NCBI RefSeq assembly: GCF_030373545.1
Contig: NZ_JAUDCO010000005.1
Coordinates: forward strand, 124,001 to 188,000
Direction of reading: 5' to 3'
DNA length: 64,000 nt
Origin: Collinsella tanakaei
GTDB lineage: Bacteria > Actinomycetota > Coriobacteriia > Coriobacteriales > Coriobacteriaceae
Every line of letters begins with the position of its first letter. Within the stretch, counting starts at the first letter, position 1. Positions 1 to 9,078 of this stretch are shown here, one piece after another. A program made the translations under genes and the position numbers. The notes beneath the pieces were generated by a model. That model searched no databases and was not told the origin of the DNA. It saw nothing but the letters and a program-made list of their open reading frames with translations.

Positions 1-70
1 TATCGAAATGCTGTTTTCGGAAACTTCTGAGCGCGTTACTCCGCATATGGTCGAAAAGGGTATGGCATGA
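1..70 (+). CDS. C-terminal end of an upstream gene (partial)
   Basis: An open frame enters from the left edge and ends at a TGA at 68-70, giving only 22 residues that finish in ...MVEKGMA. The stop overlaps the ATG of the next gene in an ATGA arrangement, so the two are translationally coupled and belong to the same polysaccharide operon. Too little is present to name the product; a glycosyltransferase is a reasonable guess from context only. Confidence 0.6.
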   Translation, partial: IEMLFSETSERVTPHMVEKGMA

Positions 71-1668
71 GAGCGTCCTTACTCTTATATGCTCGTACCA
101 TCCGGCGCATGAAGCCGAGCATGGTAATCGCGCGTCTTCGCAGGCGCCGCCGCGTATCCAAGGATGTTGTTAAACGGATAGGTGCTTTTCGGCATTTGGA
201 TATTGCTGTTCCGCAGCTCGATCTCGAAGAGGGATATGTGTCCCGTTTCGATGTCGACGCTCTGCTGCGAGATGAATTCCTACTGATCAATGAGCGTCAT
301 CATGTTGACCTCGAGGTCTGGAACGTTTCCGATGCATCGCATCTCTGGAACTTCAACCTTCACTACTTTGAGTATTGTGTTGCCCTCGCCGCTGCTTGGC
401 GGCGTGCCGGCGATGCTAAGTATCTCGAGTGCTTTAAGAGGCTTGTGCGGTCCTGGCTGCACGCATGTCCTTATGCCGATGGGGATGCGTGGCATCCGTA
501 TACTATTTCGCTTCGCCTTGTAAACTGGCTGATCTGCATCGATTTGTTCGGTTCTGCGCTGAGCGAAGACGATGCCTTTATGGATGCCCTTACAAAGAGC
601 ATGTATGTTCAGTACAGGCATCTACTAATCAATCAGGAGACGCATCTTCGCGCTAACCATTACTGGGAGAATCTTAAAACGTTGCTCATCTGTGCGGCGG
701 CATTCGATGAGCAAGATGTGTATCGACGCGTTATGCGTGGTTTTGAGCGTCAACTCGACGAGCAGATTCTTCCAGATGGGGTTCACTTCGAGCGAAGCCT
801 TATGTACCACAAGCTCGTACTTGAGGGCATGCTGCGCGTTTGGCTTACTGCGAAACAGACTGGGTACCCGCTACCGAAGATCTTTTTGCCAAAGGTCCAG
901 GCAATGCTCAATGCCATGGCATCTTTGGAAAAGGGGATGGGGAAAACCCCGTTTTTCAACGACGCGGCAGATGGCGTTGCGAAGACCTGCGGTCAGCTTG
1001 TCGTTGCTTGCAAACGTCTCCTTGGGATGAATGCAGATGATTCAATAACTGCCTTTCCTAATGCGGGCTACTACAAGCTGTACGATGGCGATATTGCCGT
1101 GATGTTTGACGCGGGGGAGCCGGGTCCGAGTTACATGCTTGGCCATGCACACTGCGACTGCCTATCCTTTGAGCTTTCCTACAAAGGCGAACCGGTGATT
1201 GTCAACTCGGGTACCTATGCGTACCAAAGCGAGCTGCGCCCTTACTTTCGCTCGACCGCTGCGCATAACACTGTGGTGGTTGACGGTGAAGAGCAGATGG
1301 AGTGCTGGGGAGAGCATCGGGTGGGAACGGCATACCGACATTCGAGCGCTAGGCGGCTCTCAGACAATTGCTTGATTGGCGAGATGGTTCTTCATGATGG
1401 CAAGAGTATACGCAGGAGCATATCTCTAAAAGAAGACGTGGTTACGATATCGGACGCTCTGCTCAGCGATGGGAAAGACGCCGTTACTGTCCTGTTCCAC
1501 CTCTTTCCGGGCATCAACACCGTTGCCCTTTCAACTGATGGTGACCTGTCGACGGATGAATACCTCTATTCACCAGAATTTGGAGTTCTAAACAGTGCGC
1601 AGGTTTTCAAGGTTGCCGCGTTTGGAACCGTTACATCAAGGCTTGAGATCGGGCAGCTTGATGAATAG
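67..1668 (+). CDS. Heparinase II/III family protein
   Basis: A 533-residue protein resembling the alginate lyase/heparinase II/III superfamily: an N-terminal alpha/alpha toroid (about residues 90-330, rich in W, Y and H, with LWNFNLHYFEY and NHYWENLKT) and a C-terminal beta-sandwich. The latter contains GHAHCDCLSFEL and a conserved-type RSTAAHNTVVVDG segment typical of the family. Such proteins are often encoded in exopolysaccharide clusters, where they cleave or edit uronic-acid-containing polymer. No clear signal peptide is visible, so export is unproven. The start overlaps the previous stop (ATGA) and the end overlaps the next start by 8 nt. Confidence 0.85.
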   Translation: MRASLLLYARTIRRMKPSMVIARLRRRRRVSKDVVKRIGAFRHLDIAVPQLDLEEGYVSRFDVDALLRDEFLLINERHHVDLEVWNVSDASHLWNFNLHYFEYCVALAAAWRRAGDAKYLECFKRLVRSWLHACPYADGDAWHPYTISLRLVNWLICIDLFGSALSEDDAFMDALTKSMYVQYRHLLINQETHLRANHYWENLKTLLICAAAFDEQDVYRRVMRGFERQLDEQILPDGVHFERSLMYHKLVLEGMLRVWLTAKQTGYPLPKIFLPKVQAMLNAMASLEKGMGKTPFFNDAADGVAKTCGQLVVACKRLLGMNADDSITAFPNAGYYKLYDGDIAVMFDAGEPGPSYMLGHAHCDCLSFELSYKGEPVIVNSGTYAYQSELRPYFRSTAAHNTVVVDGEEQMECWGEHRVGTAYRHSSARRLSDNCLIGEMVLHDGKSIRRSISLKEDVVTISDALLSDGKDAVTVLFHLFPGINTVALSTDGDLSTDEYLYSPEFGVLNSAQVFKVAAFGTVTSRLEIGQLDE

Positions 1669-2656
1669 GTTGGCGTACATTGGTAGCTTCCCTCCGCCAT
1701 ATGGAGGCGTTACCGTGAAAAATTCCCTCTTATTTGACAGCATTTCTTCCAGGATGGGGATTACAAGAGTCGATCTTTCGATGGTGAAGCGCTTTCGGCT
1801 CGTCGATCTTTCTCGTTTCATAAAAGAGATGGCAAGCCCTTCAGGGGGTCTTGTTATCGGTACATCTGATTCGTGGCGCCGTCGAATCACGATGGCTCTT
1901 AACCGGACTAATCGTGGCAAAATGCGTCGGTCTGTCGTGTTCGTAATGGGCGGGTCAAGCTTGGATGATCCACGTTATGCTCATGCGCTTTCGAACTATA
2001 AGGCAGTTTATGTAGAGACGGAAGGCATGAAGCGCAACTACGAAGCCATGGGGCTGCTCAATGTACGCGTTTTTCCAAATTGTAGGAAGCGCCGAGAGGC
2101 AGATATTGTCATCGGTGGTCATCAAGGCAGGCTTTCCTGTGTCTACTTCTCTCTTATCAGTGAGGAAAAAGGTGCCCCGCTGATTCTCGATGTTGCGAGC
2201 ATGCTGCCCAGCGTCGATTTCCATATGTACGGGAGAATCGACCCTGCAATCGAAGATGGCTTCCTGAAGTGTTGCGATGAGCTTGATAACGTGCATTATC
2301 ACGGGGTTTTTGACTCCGTCGAAGGTTATGCCATCGCGGAGCTTTCTCAGTACGACATCCATCTATTCCCTTCGCTATGTCCTAACGAGGGAGTCCCAGG
2401 CGTTCTCGTGGAAACGAAAATGGCAGGCGTGCCGACAATCGCGTCTGATAGGTGTTTCAACGGTGAGCTCGTTCAAGATGGCGAGACGGGATTTGTTCTT
2501 ACCGACATCTCAGCCGAATCATTTGCTTCTGCAATCCGCAAGTTTGATTCCGATAGGCAAATGCTTATGGGCATGAAATACGCCTCGCTGAGGTCTGCTG
2601 AACGGTTTTATATCGAAAAGTACATCGATGACATCGTAAGTACTCTTGCGGACTAA
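1661..2656 (+). CDS. Glycosyltransferase (GT-B fold, family 1/4-like)
   Basis: A 331-residue protein beginning MNRLAYIGSFPPPYGG, the glycine-rich N-terminal loop typical of GT-B glycosyltransferases. The C-terminal half carries FPSLCPNEGVPGVLVETKMAGVP, corresponding to the E-x7-E nucleotide-sugar binding region of GT4 enzymes. I chose the ATG at 1661, which overlaps the upstream stop, rather than longer in-frame starts. It probably adds one sugar to the lipid-linked repeat unit; donor and acceptor cannot be told from sequence. It is followed by about 70 nt and then the wecC-like gene. Confidence 0.8.
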   Translation: MNRLAYIGSFPPPYGGVTVKNSLLFDSISSRMGITRVDLSMVKRFRLVDLSRFIKEMASPSGGLVIGTSDSWRRRITMALNRTNRGKMRRSVVFVMGGSSLDDPRYAHALSNYKAVYVETEGMKRNYEAMGLLNVRVFPNCRKRREADIVIGGHQGRLSCVYFSLISEEKGAPLILDVASMLPSVDFHMYGRIDPAIEDGFLKCCDELDNVHYHGVFDSVEGYAIAELSQYDIHLFPSLCPNEGVPGVLVETKMAGVPTIASDRCFNGELVQDGETGFVLTDISAESFASAIRKFDSDRQMLMGMKYASLRSAERFYIEKYIDDIVSTLAD

Positions 2657-2728
2657 GCATGCGGAAGCTGTTGAATGCTGTGACGACATCACGATCCTAG
2701 ATTAGCTTTGCGATAGTTTGGAGTATTG

Positions 2729-3946
2729 ATGGTTAACGTAATCGGTCTTGGTTATATCGGTCTCCCCACCGCGCTCATGATGGCGTCCCATGGTGTGGAG
2801 GTGGTCGGTACCGACTATAACAAGGAACTCGTCGCCACGCTCAATGCTGGTAAGACGACGTTCAAAGAGGACGGTCTTGACGAGTTATTTGCTTCGGCGG
2901 TGGAAGCCGGCATTGTCTTTACCAGCGAGTACCAGGTCTGTGACACCTATATCGTGAGCGTTCCGACACCTTACGACAAGATTGATAAGAAGATCGATCC
3001 CTCCTACGTGGTTGCAGCATGCAAGACCGTGCTCGACATTGCTCCTCAAGACGCAACGCTCGTCGTTGAGTCGACGATTTCGCCGAATACGATCGACCGC
3101 TTTGTGAGGCCTTTGCTTGAAGAGGCGGGACGTCAGGATATCGCGCTCGTTCATGCTCCCGAGCGCATCATTCCTGGCAACATGGTTTACGAGTTGGTGC
3201 ATAACAATCGCACCATTGGTGCCGATGATGCCGAAGTGGGGAAGCGCGTTGCCTCGCTTTATGCAAGCTTCTGCGAGGGAGAGATTTCGGTTACCGATAT
3301 TCGTACGGCTGAGATGACCAAGGTTGTCGAGAATACGTTTCGTGCCGTGAATATCGCCTTTGCGAACGAGCTTGCGAAAGTTTGTCGCATCGGCGGTATG
3401 GATGTTTACGAGGTCATCCGCATCGCGAATAAGCATCCGCGTGTGAACATCCTGCAGCCCGGGCCTGGTGTCGGTGGACACTGCATTCCTGTCGATCCAT
3501 GGTTCTTGGTGGGTGATTATCCCGAGACGGCGAACTTCATCCGCCTTGCTCTTCAGACAAACTTCTCGATGCCCGAGTATGTACTGCAGCGGGCTTATGG
3601 GGCGATGAAGGAGCACGGCATTACCGATACCGTTAAGGTGGGCATCTACGGTCTCACGTACAAGGAGGACGTCGACGACGTTCGCGAATCTCCGACTCTG
3701 CAGATGCTCGAAGCCCAGGCAGAGCATTTGGGCGGTGCCCAGATGAAGGTCTATGATCCGTGGGTCGAGGCCGATGTGGCCCCGAATCAGGTTCACTCCA
3801 TGGAGGAGTTTCTTGAGGGGCTGGAGATGGTCATCGTGATGGTTGGCCATTCGCAGGTGAAGGGAAAGCCGGAGCTTTTTGGCAATCGGATCCTTATCGA
3901 TCCTCGAAATGTCATGGGCGAGGGCAATAGCGTATATAAGCTGTAG
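2729..3946 (+). CDS. wecC: UDP-N-acetyl-D-mannosaminuronate (UDP-ManNAc) dehydrogenase
   Basis: A 405-residue NAD-dependent nucleotide-sugar dehydrogenase. The N-terminal Rossmann motif is VIGLGYIGLP, followed by VPTPYDK and VVESTISPNT. The catalytic cysteine lies in GPGVGGHCIPVDPWFL, the form seen in WecC-type enzymes rather than UDP-glucose dehydrogenases. KEDVDDVRESP marks the C-terminal domain. It oxidises UDP-ManNAc to UDP-ManNAcA, pairing with the UDP-GlcNAc 2-epimerase encoded at 16.7 kb. The ATG at 2729 follows a TTTGGAG ribosome site; a TTG three bases upstream is less likely. Confidence 0.9.
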   Translation: MVNVIGLGYIGLPTALMMASHGVEVVGTDYNKELVATLNAGKTTFKEDGLDELFASAVEAGIVFTSEYQVCDTYIVSVPTPYDKIDKKIDPSYVVAACKTVLDIAPQDATLVVESTISPNTIDRFVRPLLEEAGRQDIALVHAPERIIPGNMVYELVHNNRTIGADDAEVGKRVASLYASFCEGEISVTDIRTAEMTKVVENTFRAVNIAFANELAKVCRIGGMDVYEVIRIANKHPRVNILQPGPGVGGHCIPVDPWFLVGDYPETANFIRLALQTNFSMPEYVLQRAYGAMKEHGITDTVKVGIYGLTYKEDVDDVRESPTLQMLEAQAEHLGGAQMKVYDPWVEADVAPNQVHSMEEFLEGLEMVIVMVGHSQVKGKPELFGNRILIDPRNVMGEGNSVYKL

Positions 3947-3987
3947 AACGAGCCGAGAATCGCATGATATAAAGAAAGTACGCAAAT

Positions 3988-5160
3988 ATGGATGCACAGT
4001 ATAACGACGGTTCCGCAGCGCATTGCTTACCTGAATGTAATAGCGTTTTACCAGCACACAATCGAATCAGGGTGGCCATCGTTCTGATGTATTTCGGAAA
4101 CGGCGGTGCGGAGCGTATGGTTTCAGAACTTGTTTCCCACCTTGATTTGTCACGTTTTGAAGTAAGAGCGTTTTGTATATTTGGTGACCCGCTAAATAAT
4201 AATATGGAGCAGGCAGTTCTTCGCCACGGAGTTCCAATCACCTTTATTCGTAAAAGACTTGGTTTTTCGCTGAGGCATTTTTTGAGGCTTTGGCGGGAGC
4301 TGTCGGCGTTTAAACCAGATGTAGTTCATACTCATCTGAACGCTTGCATGTATTGCGCCCCTTGGATACTAGCGCATAACGTTCCGATGCTACATACGAT
4401 TCATGCGGAGCCAGCGTTCGAAGCCAAGTCAACGCTTCGAAGACATGTTATGGCGTTTTTGTACAGATCTGCCAAGGCGCTGCCGGTTGCCATCAGCGAG
4501 CTAAATCGTGAACTTATTTCCTCCTTTTATAAGATTCCAGCTAATGAAGTAGAGGTGATTGTAAATCCTGTTGATATTGATGCGTTTCGCATGGAATGTC
4601 CAACGCCCCTTCGTGAACGCGTCTATGACTATATTTGTGTTGCGAGGTTTGAGGAAGAAAAAAATCATCGTGTGCTGCTTTCAGCGTTTTCTAAAATCGT
4701 GCATGAGCAGCCCCATTCAGATCTCAGGCTTGCTCTTGTTGGAACGGGGTCTCTTCTCGATACGATAAAGGCGCAGTCTGCTGAATCTGGAATAACAGAC
4801 AACGTTGTTTTTCTTGGCTGGAGGGACGACATTTCCGAACTCTTGCACAGGGCAAAGAGTTTCGTCCTGCCAAGCAACTACGAAGGCCTGCCGATGTCTG
4901 TACTTGAGGCAATGGCTGCTGGTTTGCCCGTAGTTGCTACCGATGTCGGGGGTATTCCTGAACTCATTGACGGCAACGGTATTCTGATCAAGCGTGGAAG
5001 TGTTGATGAGCTAAAACACGCCATGGAGACAGTGCTGCAAAGCGATCAAGTTTGGAGGGAAATGTCAAACCGCTCACTTGAACTGGTTCAAACATATGAT
5101 GTTAAAACCGTTGCGAGAACATATGAGGCTTTATATGAGAGGGCTGCAAGCATAGCTTAG
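3988..5160 (+). CDS. Glycosyltransferase family 4 protein
   Basis: A 390-residue GT-B glycosyltransferase. The N-terminus (VAIVLMYFGNGGAERMVSEL) is the acceptor-domain motif of GT4 enzymes, HTHLNACMYCA follows, and the C-terminal domain carries LPSNYEGLPMSVLEAMAAGL with the E-x7-E donor-binding residues. It is cytoplasmic or membrane-associated and extends the polysaccharide repeat unit. Base composition is clearly more AT-rich than the neighbouring wecC and downstream core genes, as is common for serotype-specific genes. Sugar specificity is unknown. Confidence 0.88.
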   Translation: MDAQYNDGSAAHCLPECNSVLPAHNRIRVAIVLMYFGNGGAERMVSELVSHLDLSRFEVRAFCIFGDPLNNNMEQAVLRHGVPITFIRKRLGFSLRHFLRLWRELSAFKPDVVHTHLNACMYCAPWILAHNVPMLHTIHAEPAFEAKSTLRRHVMAFLYRSAKALPVAISELNRELISSFYKIPANEVEVIVNPVDIDAFRMECPTPLRERVYDYICVARFEEEKNHRVLLSAFSKIVHEQPHSDLRLALVGTGSLLDTIKAQSAESGITDNVVFLGWRDDISELLHRAKSFVLPSNYEGLPMSVLEAMAAGLPVVATDVGGIPELIDGNGILIKRGSVDELKHAMETVLQSDQVWREMSNRSLELVQTYDVKTVARTYEALYERAASIA

Positions 5161-5209
5161 ACGATTTGCAATCGCGCCCAACAACTACGGTCTTTCGGCG
5201 TAGGGGGAA

Positions 5210-6589
5210 ATGACAATGCCATTTAAGGAGTGCTCAAGTGGGGCATCCGCCAGTCGGCTTGCATCGGTTGAGAGTTTTGAGTTTGGCGGTACGGGAAATA
5301 CGGACATCATGCAGCGATTACTGCTCAAGGTGGTTCCAGTCTTTGTTTTCCTTAACCTATTGTTTGGAGACTATTGCGATTATTTCGACCGGATATACAA
5401 TCCGTTTCCCGTTCCATTTGAGTTGTTAGCACCTGTGTTACTGGGGCTAAAGATCGTGATAGCAATTTGCCTGGCGATCTGTCTGACTCGAAGGGGGATG
5501 CGACAGGCGAAGATGCCTGCGTTCCTGATCCTATTCCTATCTTTCGCCGTCGTCCTATCAGTTGTCCATAGCCTGTATCCCGAACGGCTTATCGAGGGAA
5601 GCTATGTAGAGTTTGGTGCTCAGGGAATGGGAAATCAGGGGGTATTGCTGCATCCAAGCAATCTAGTCAATTATGTTTCTAGAAATGTTGATCTTTTAGT
5701 ACTAGTGGCTGCGGGATCAGTTGTTTTCGATAGGGCAAATATGTTGCGTGCTGTTTGCTTAGCTACGTTATTTACGCTGCCCTTCCATCTGATTAACGGG
5801 GCGCTTCAATTCTCGGGATTCTTCATTACAAGTCTGGAAAGCAGCAAGGCGGTTTTCTTTTCTACCTCATCTGAATATGTTTCGATCGGTCAGAGAGTGA
5901 CCGGGCTATTTGTCAGTCCGTTCTATTTTTCCATCTATCTAGCTCTTGTTCAGTATCTTTTATATCTAACTGATTTTAGATATAAGCACTATCTATCAGT
6001 CCTATTGCTTGTTTTCCATGTGATGAGCCTTACAAGAACGGGCATCGTATTATGGTTCGTTGTCGAATGCTTTTGTCTCACGGACTATTGGGAGCAACGG
6101 GATTGGCGATACATAGCGCTGTTCAGCTGTCTGGGAGCAATGATTCTGCTCTTTGTTTTTGCATTCTTTGATGTAAGGACGGGAATATTCCAGCGCCTCT
6201 TCCAGCCCCTCAATGCTGAACAAAACTTTTCTTTTTTATCTCGAACGACCGTTCCGTTCATAAATCTTGGGGAAATGCTGTTCCATGAGCCGCTTCTTCT
6301 GCTATTTGGCGTAGGGAATGTCACAACCATTGGTGCGGACAGCAATTTGGTCTCCAGCCTGTATCAAGAAGGTGCTCTGTATACCATCTCCTATTATGGG
6401 ATGCTGATCGTTATGGCTAGGCGCTGCCCCAAACGTTCAAATCCGATATTAGCGATACTCATTATTTCTGCAGTCCTGTTTTCTGGGAGCAACCAAACCA
6501 TCACCTTTGTAGCATACTTCCTTCTTTCGCTTTTCTTTTACGATGATTGCGAGCAGCCGGGTGTGAGCGTTGCGGCAGCACGGAGATAG
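5210..6589 (+). CDS. Oligosaccharide repeat-unit polymerase (Wzy-like membrane protein)
   Basis: A 459-residue polytopic membrane protein with about ten hydrophobic segments and a larger loop in the second half (about residues 320-390), the usual layout of Wzy/O-antigen-ligase-like proteins. These have little sequence conservation, so the call rests on topology and on placement between glycosyltransferases and a Wzx-type flippase. A hydrophilic N-terminal stretch of about 30 residues precedes the first helix; internal starts such as the ATG at 5310 cannot be excluded. The AT-rich composition matches the adjacent transferases. Expected role: polymerising lipid-linked repeat units on the outer face of the membrane. 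Confidence 0.7.
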   Translation: MTMPFKECSSGASASRLASVESFEFGGTGNTDIMQRLLLKVVPVFVFLNLLFGDYCDYFDRIYNPFPVPFELLAPVLLGLKIVIAICLAICLTRRGMRQAKMPAFLILFLSFAVVLSVVHSLYPERLIEGSYVEFGAQGMGNQGVLLHPSNLVNYVSRNVDLLVLVAAGSVVFDRANMLRAVCLATLFTLPFHLINGALQFSGFFITSLESSKAVFFSTSSEYVSIGQRVTGLFVSPFYFSIYLALVQYLLYLTDFRYKHYLSVLLLVFHVMSLTRTGIVLWFVVECFCLTDYWEQRDWRYIALFSCLGAMILLFVFAFFDVRTGIFQRLFQPLNAEQNFSFLSRTTVPFINLGEMLFHEPLLLLFGVGNVTTIGADSNLVSSLYQEGALYTISYYGMLIVMARRCPKRSNPILAILIISAVLFSGSNQTITFVAYFLLSLFFYDDCEQPGVSVAAARR

Positions 6590-6606
6590 GCTGCGGTGAG
6601 ATTCAT

Positions 6607-7719
6607 ATGGAGCATGATATGAGGATAATAGTGTTAGTTGATGCCCCAACAGGAGGGGCAGGAAATATAGCCCAGCTATTAGCGGGGGAGCTTGCAAAGG
6701 AAGGTAATGAAGTAACCCTGTTGTTTACATCGCAGCATACGATGGATAAACGATACAGTATGCCAAATGTGACATGCGGTATTGTAAATCTGAGTGTCTC
6801 TGGTTTCGGGAAGCTTCGAAGAACCAAGATTCAGGTGGATAAGCTCAGAAAGTCTCTTCAAGAGTATCGACCAGAACTAGTTATTTGTTTTCTTGGCCAG
6901 CTTGTTGCCTTTGCCGGCATGGCGTCTATCGGCGCGCCATGGAGACTGATTGCTTGCGAAAGGAATGATCCGAAACGTGAACCTCTCCGTCTTTCTGCGA
7001 ACATAATGCGTTTTATAGGATATTGCAGGTCGGATAGTGTTAGCGTCCAATTCAAGCACTACGGGGAAATATACGGCTCTCTGTTCAAGAAAAAGTGTTG
7101 CGTAACCCCAAATTACATCAACACGCCAACGCGTACAAAAAGCTATGAACCTAAAGAGTCATCGAGAAAGATTCGCTTTATCTCATTAGGGCGAATCGTT
7201 CCACAGAAGAATTTTGAGTCGATGGTTGATTTGTTCCAGAGGGTTCATTCCCTTAGGCGGGAAACAGAGCTCCATATTTATGGGGATGGATCACTTGGCG
7301 GCTCTACTGAGCGGAAGCTTGTCGATCTGATTAAGAAAAAGGCTATAGATGATGCAGTCGTTCTCCACGGTCCAACTAAGGCACCGTACGACGTGCTTGC
7401 AGATTCGGATATTTACCTTATGACTTCAAAGTATGAAGGTTTTCCGAATGCGCTTTGCGAGGCAATGGCCGTTGGTCTTCCTTGTGTCGCGTTTGAATGC
7501 CATAAGGGGTTACATGAGATTGTCGATAATCGAGTCAATGGGTTCCTAATTGATCGGAATGATCAGGAGGCGTTCGTCAACTGTTGTATCGAACTGATTG
7601 ATGATGCGACGCTGCGGAAGACCATGGGCGAGCAGGCGAAGAATCTGCCCAATCGCTTTTCGAAGTCCGCTGTCACGCAAAGTTGGAAAGACTGCATCAG
7701 ACATGCAATGGGCTATTGA
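6607..7719 (+). CDS. Glycosyltransferase family 4 protein
   Basis: A 370-residue GT-B glycosyltransferase: VDAPTGGAGNIAQLLAGEL at the N-terminus, ISLGRIVPQKNFESMVDLF at the linker and the donor site TSKYEGFPNALCEAMAVGLP in the C-terminal half. The chosen ATG at 6607 lies 17 nt after the polymerase stop; the longer frame overlaps that gene and is unlikely. It is probably translationally linked to the polymerase. Donor and acceptor are unknown. Confidence 0.87.
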   Translation: MEHDMRIIVLVDAPTGGAGNIAQLLAGELAKEGNEVTLLFTSQHTMDKRYSMPNVTCGIVNLSVSGFGKLRRTKIQVDKLRKSLQEYRPELVICFLGQLVAFAGMASIGAPWRLIACERNDPKREPLRLSANIMRFIGYCRSDSVSVQFKHYGEIYGSLFKKKCCVTPNYINTPTRTKSYEPKESSRKIRFISLGRIVPQKNFESMVDLFQRVHSLRRETELHIYGDGSLGGSTERKLVDLIKKKAIDDAVVLHGPTKAPYDVLADSDIYLMTSKYEGFPNALCEAMAVGLPCVAFECHKGLHEIVDNRVNGFLIDRNDQEAFVNCCIELIDDATLRKTMGEQAKNLPNRFSKSAVTQSWKDCIRHAMGY

Positions 7720-7731
7720 CGGGCGGATACC

Positions 7732-8622
7732 ATGACGTTATTAGAGCGAGTTTACCTGGCGCTTTCTAGGCGAGGGCTATGCCATCTGGTTCCAGATAAG
7801 ATTCACCTATCCATCAAGTATCATGCCCTTCTCGGGCAGAAACTAAATTGGAATAACCCAATTGGCTTTAATGAAAAGCTTCAGTGGCTTAAAGTCCACG
7901 ATCGAAATCCCCTTTATAACGTGCTTGTTGATAAGTATGCGGTAAAGGAGTGGGTTGCCGAGCGAATCGGCTCTGAGTACGTAACTAAAACGTATGCTCG
8001 TTGGGATCAAGTTGATGATATCAACTTCGACCAGTTACCTGAGAAGTTTGTACTAAAAACTAACCATGATTGCGGTGGAATTGTAATCTGCCGCGATCGG
8101 ACAACTTTCGATATGGATGCAGCAAAAGCGAAATTAGCCCATCATCTAAAGCGGAATTATTTCTGGGAGGGGCGGGAGTGGCCGTATAAAGCGGTGAAAC
8201 CTTGCATTTTTGCAGAGGAGTACCTCGACTCTGGCGCATCGGGGTTGACTGATTATAAGTTTATGTGTTTTGACGGCAAGGCCCGCTGCGTATTTACGTG
8301 TACAGGCCGCAGCGATAATGATCTTCGGGTGGATTTCTTTGATCTTGAGTGGAAGCATCTGCCGTTTACGCGGCATTATCCAAACGCTGAAGTACCGCCC
8401 TCTGTTCCAGAGAAATTCAAGGAGATGGTCTTGCTTTCCGAGCGTCTGGCACAGGCGATTCCGTTTGTTCGTGTTGACTTCTATGAAATTGCGGGCAGCC
8501 TATACTTTGGTGAGCTGACGTTCTACCCCGGTTCCGGTTTTGAAGAGTTCGATCCGCGGGTATGGGATACGACGCTCGGCTCTTGGATTGAGCTTCCTCG
8601 GGGGCTTGCTTCTCGTGAATAG
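7732..8622 (+). CDS. TupA-like ATP-grasp family protein
   Basis: A 296-residue protein of the TupA-like ATP-grasp family found in capsule and teichuronopeptide loci. Typical elements are NPIGFNEKLQWLKVHDRNPLY near residue 45, LPEKFVLKTNHDCGG in the middle, DYKFMCFDGKA and a C-terminal VDFYEIAGSLYFGELTFYPGSG. Family members are thought to join an amino acid or other carboxylate to the polymer, but the substrate here is unknown. It starts 12 nt after the upstream glycosyltransferase. A damaged second copy of the same family follows directly. Confidence 0.8.
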   Translation: MTLLERVYLALSRRGLCHLVPDKIHLSIKYHALLGQKLNWNNPIGFNEKLQWLKVHDRNPLYNVLVDKYAVKEWVAERIGSEYVTKTYARWDQVDDINFDQLPEKFVLKTNHDCGGIVICRDRTTFDMDAAKAKLAHHLKRNYFWEGREWPYKAVKPCIFAEEYLDSGASGLTDYKFMCFDGKARCVFTCTGRSDNDLRVDFFDLEWKHLPFTRHYPNAEVPPSVPEKFKEMVLLSERLAQAIPFVRVDFYEIAGSLYFGELTFYPGSGFEEFDPRVWDTTLGSWIELPRGLASRE

Positions 8623-8627
8623 TTCTT

Positions 8628-9078
8628 GGGTAATCTGGGCGCATGAGCTCGAAAGACAGGCTGCTTCTACAGAGCTTATAGACTACAAGTTTCATTGTTT
8701 TAACGGGGAGTTTCGCTTCCTGTACGTCTCCCAGGGACTTGAGAATCACGACGCTGCTCGCATTAGCTTCCTAACTCTCGATTGGGAATTTGTTCCGTTT
8801 GCTCGTGATGATCACCCCGCATCGATGAGCTTCCGGAAAAGCCTGCAAGCTTTGAGAAAATGATCGATTTTGCGCGCAGCATATCTGAGGGCATACCGTT
8901 TGTACGGGTTGATTTCTATGACGTCGAAGGCAAGCCGCAGTTTTCTGAGATGACGCTTCATCCTTGTTTCGGCTTTATGCCATTTAATCCTAAGGAGTGG
9001 AATCGGTACGTTGGGGAGATGCTTTCTCTCAAAGGCATGTCTGCATCACGAAGGGGAGGGAAATGCCGAACAGCTTAA
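8628..9078 (+). pseudogene. 5'-truncated, frameshifted TupA-like ATP-grasp remnant
   Basis: The sequence encodes ELIDYKFHCFNGEFRFLY and, in another frame, IPFVRVDFYDVEGKPQFSEM, which match in order the C-terminal half of the intact TupA-like protein just upstream. The reading frame breaks near base 8820. Reading through in frame 2 gives a stop near 8861, while from 8821 frame 1 reads IDELPEKPASFEKMIDFA, so one net base has been lost. The N-terminal half of the family is absent. It is best read as the decayed remainder of a tandem paralogue. Its 3' end overlaps the flippase start. Confidence 0.75.
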
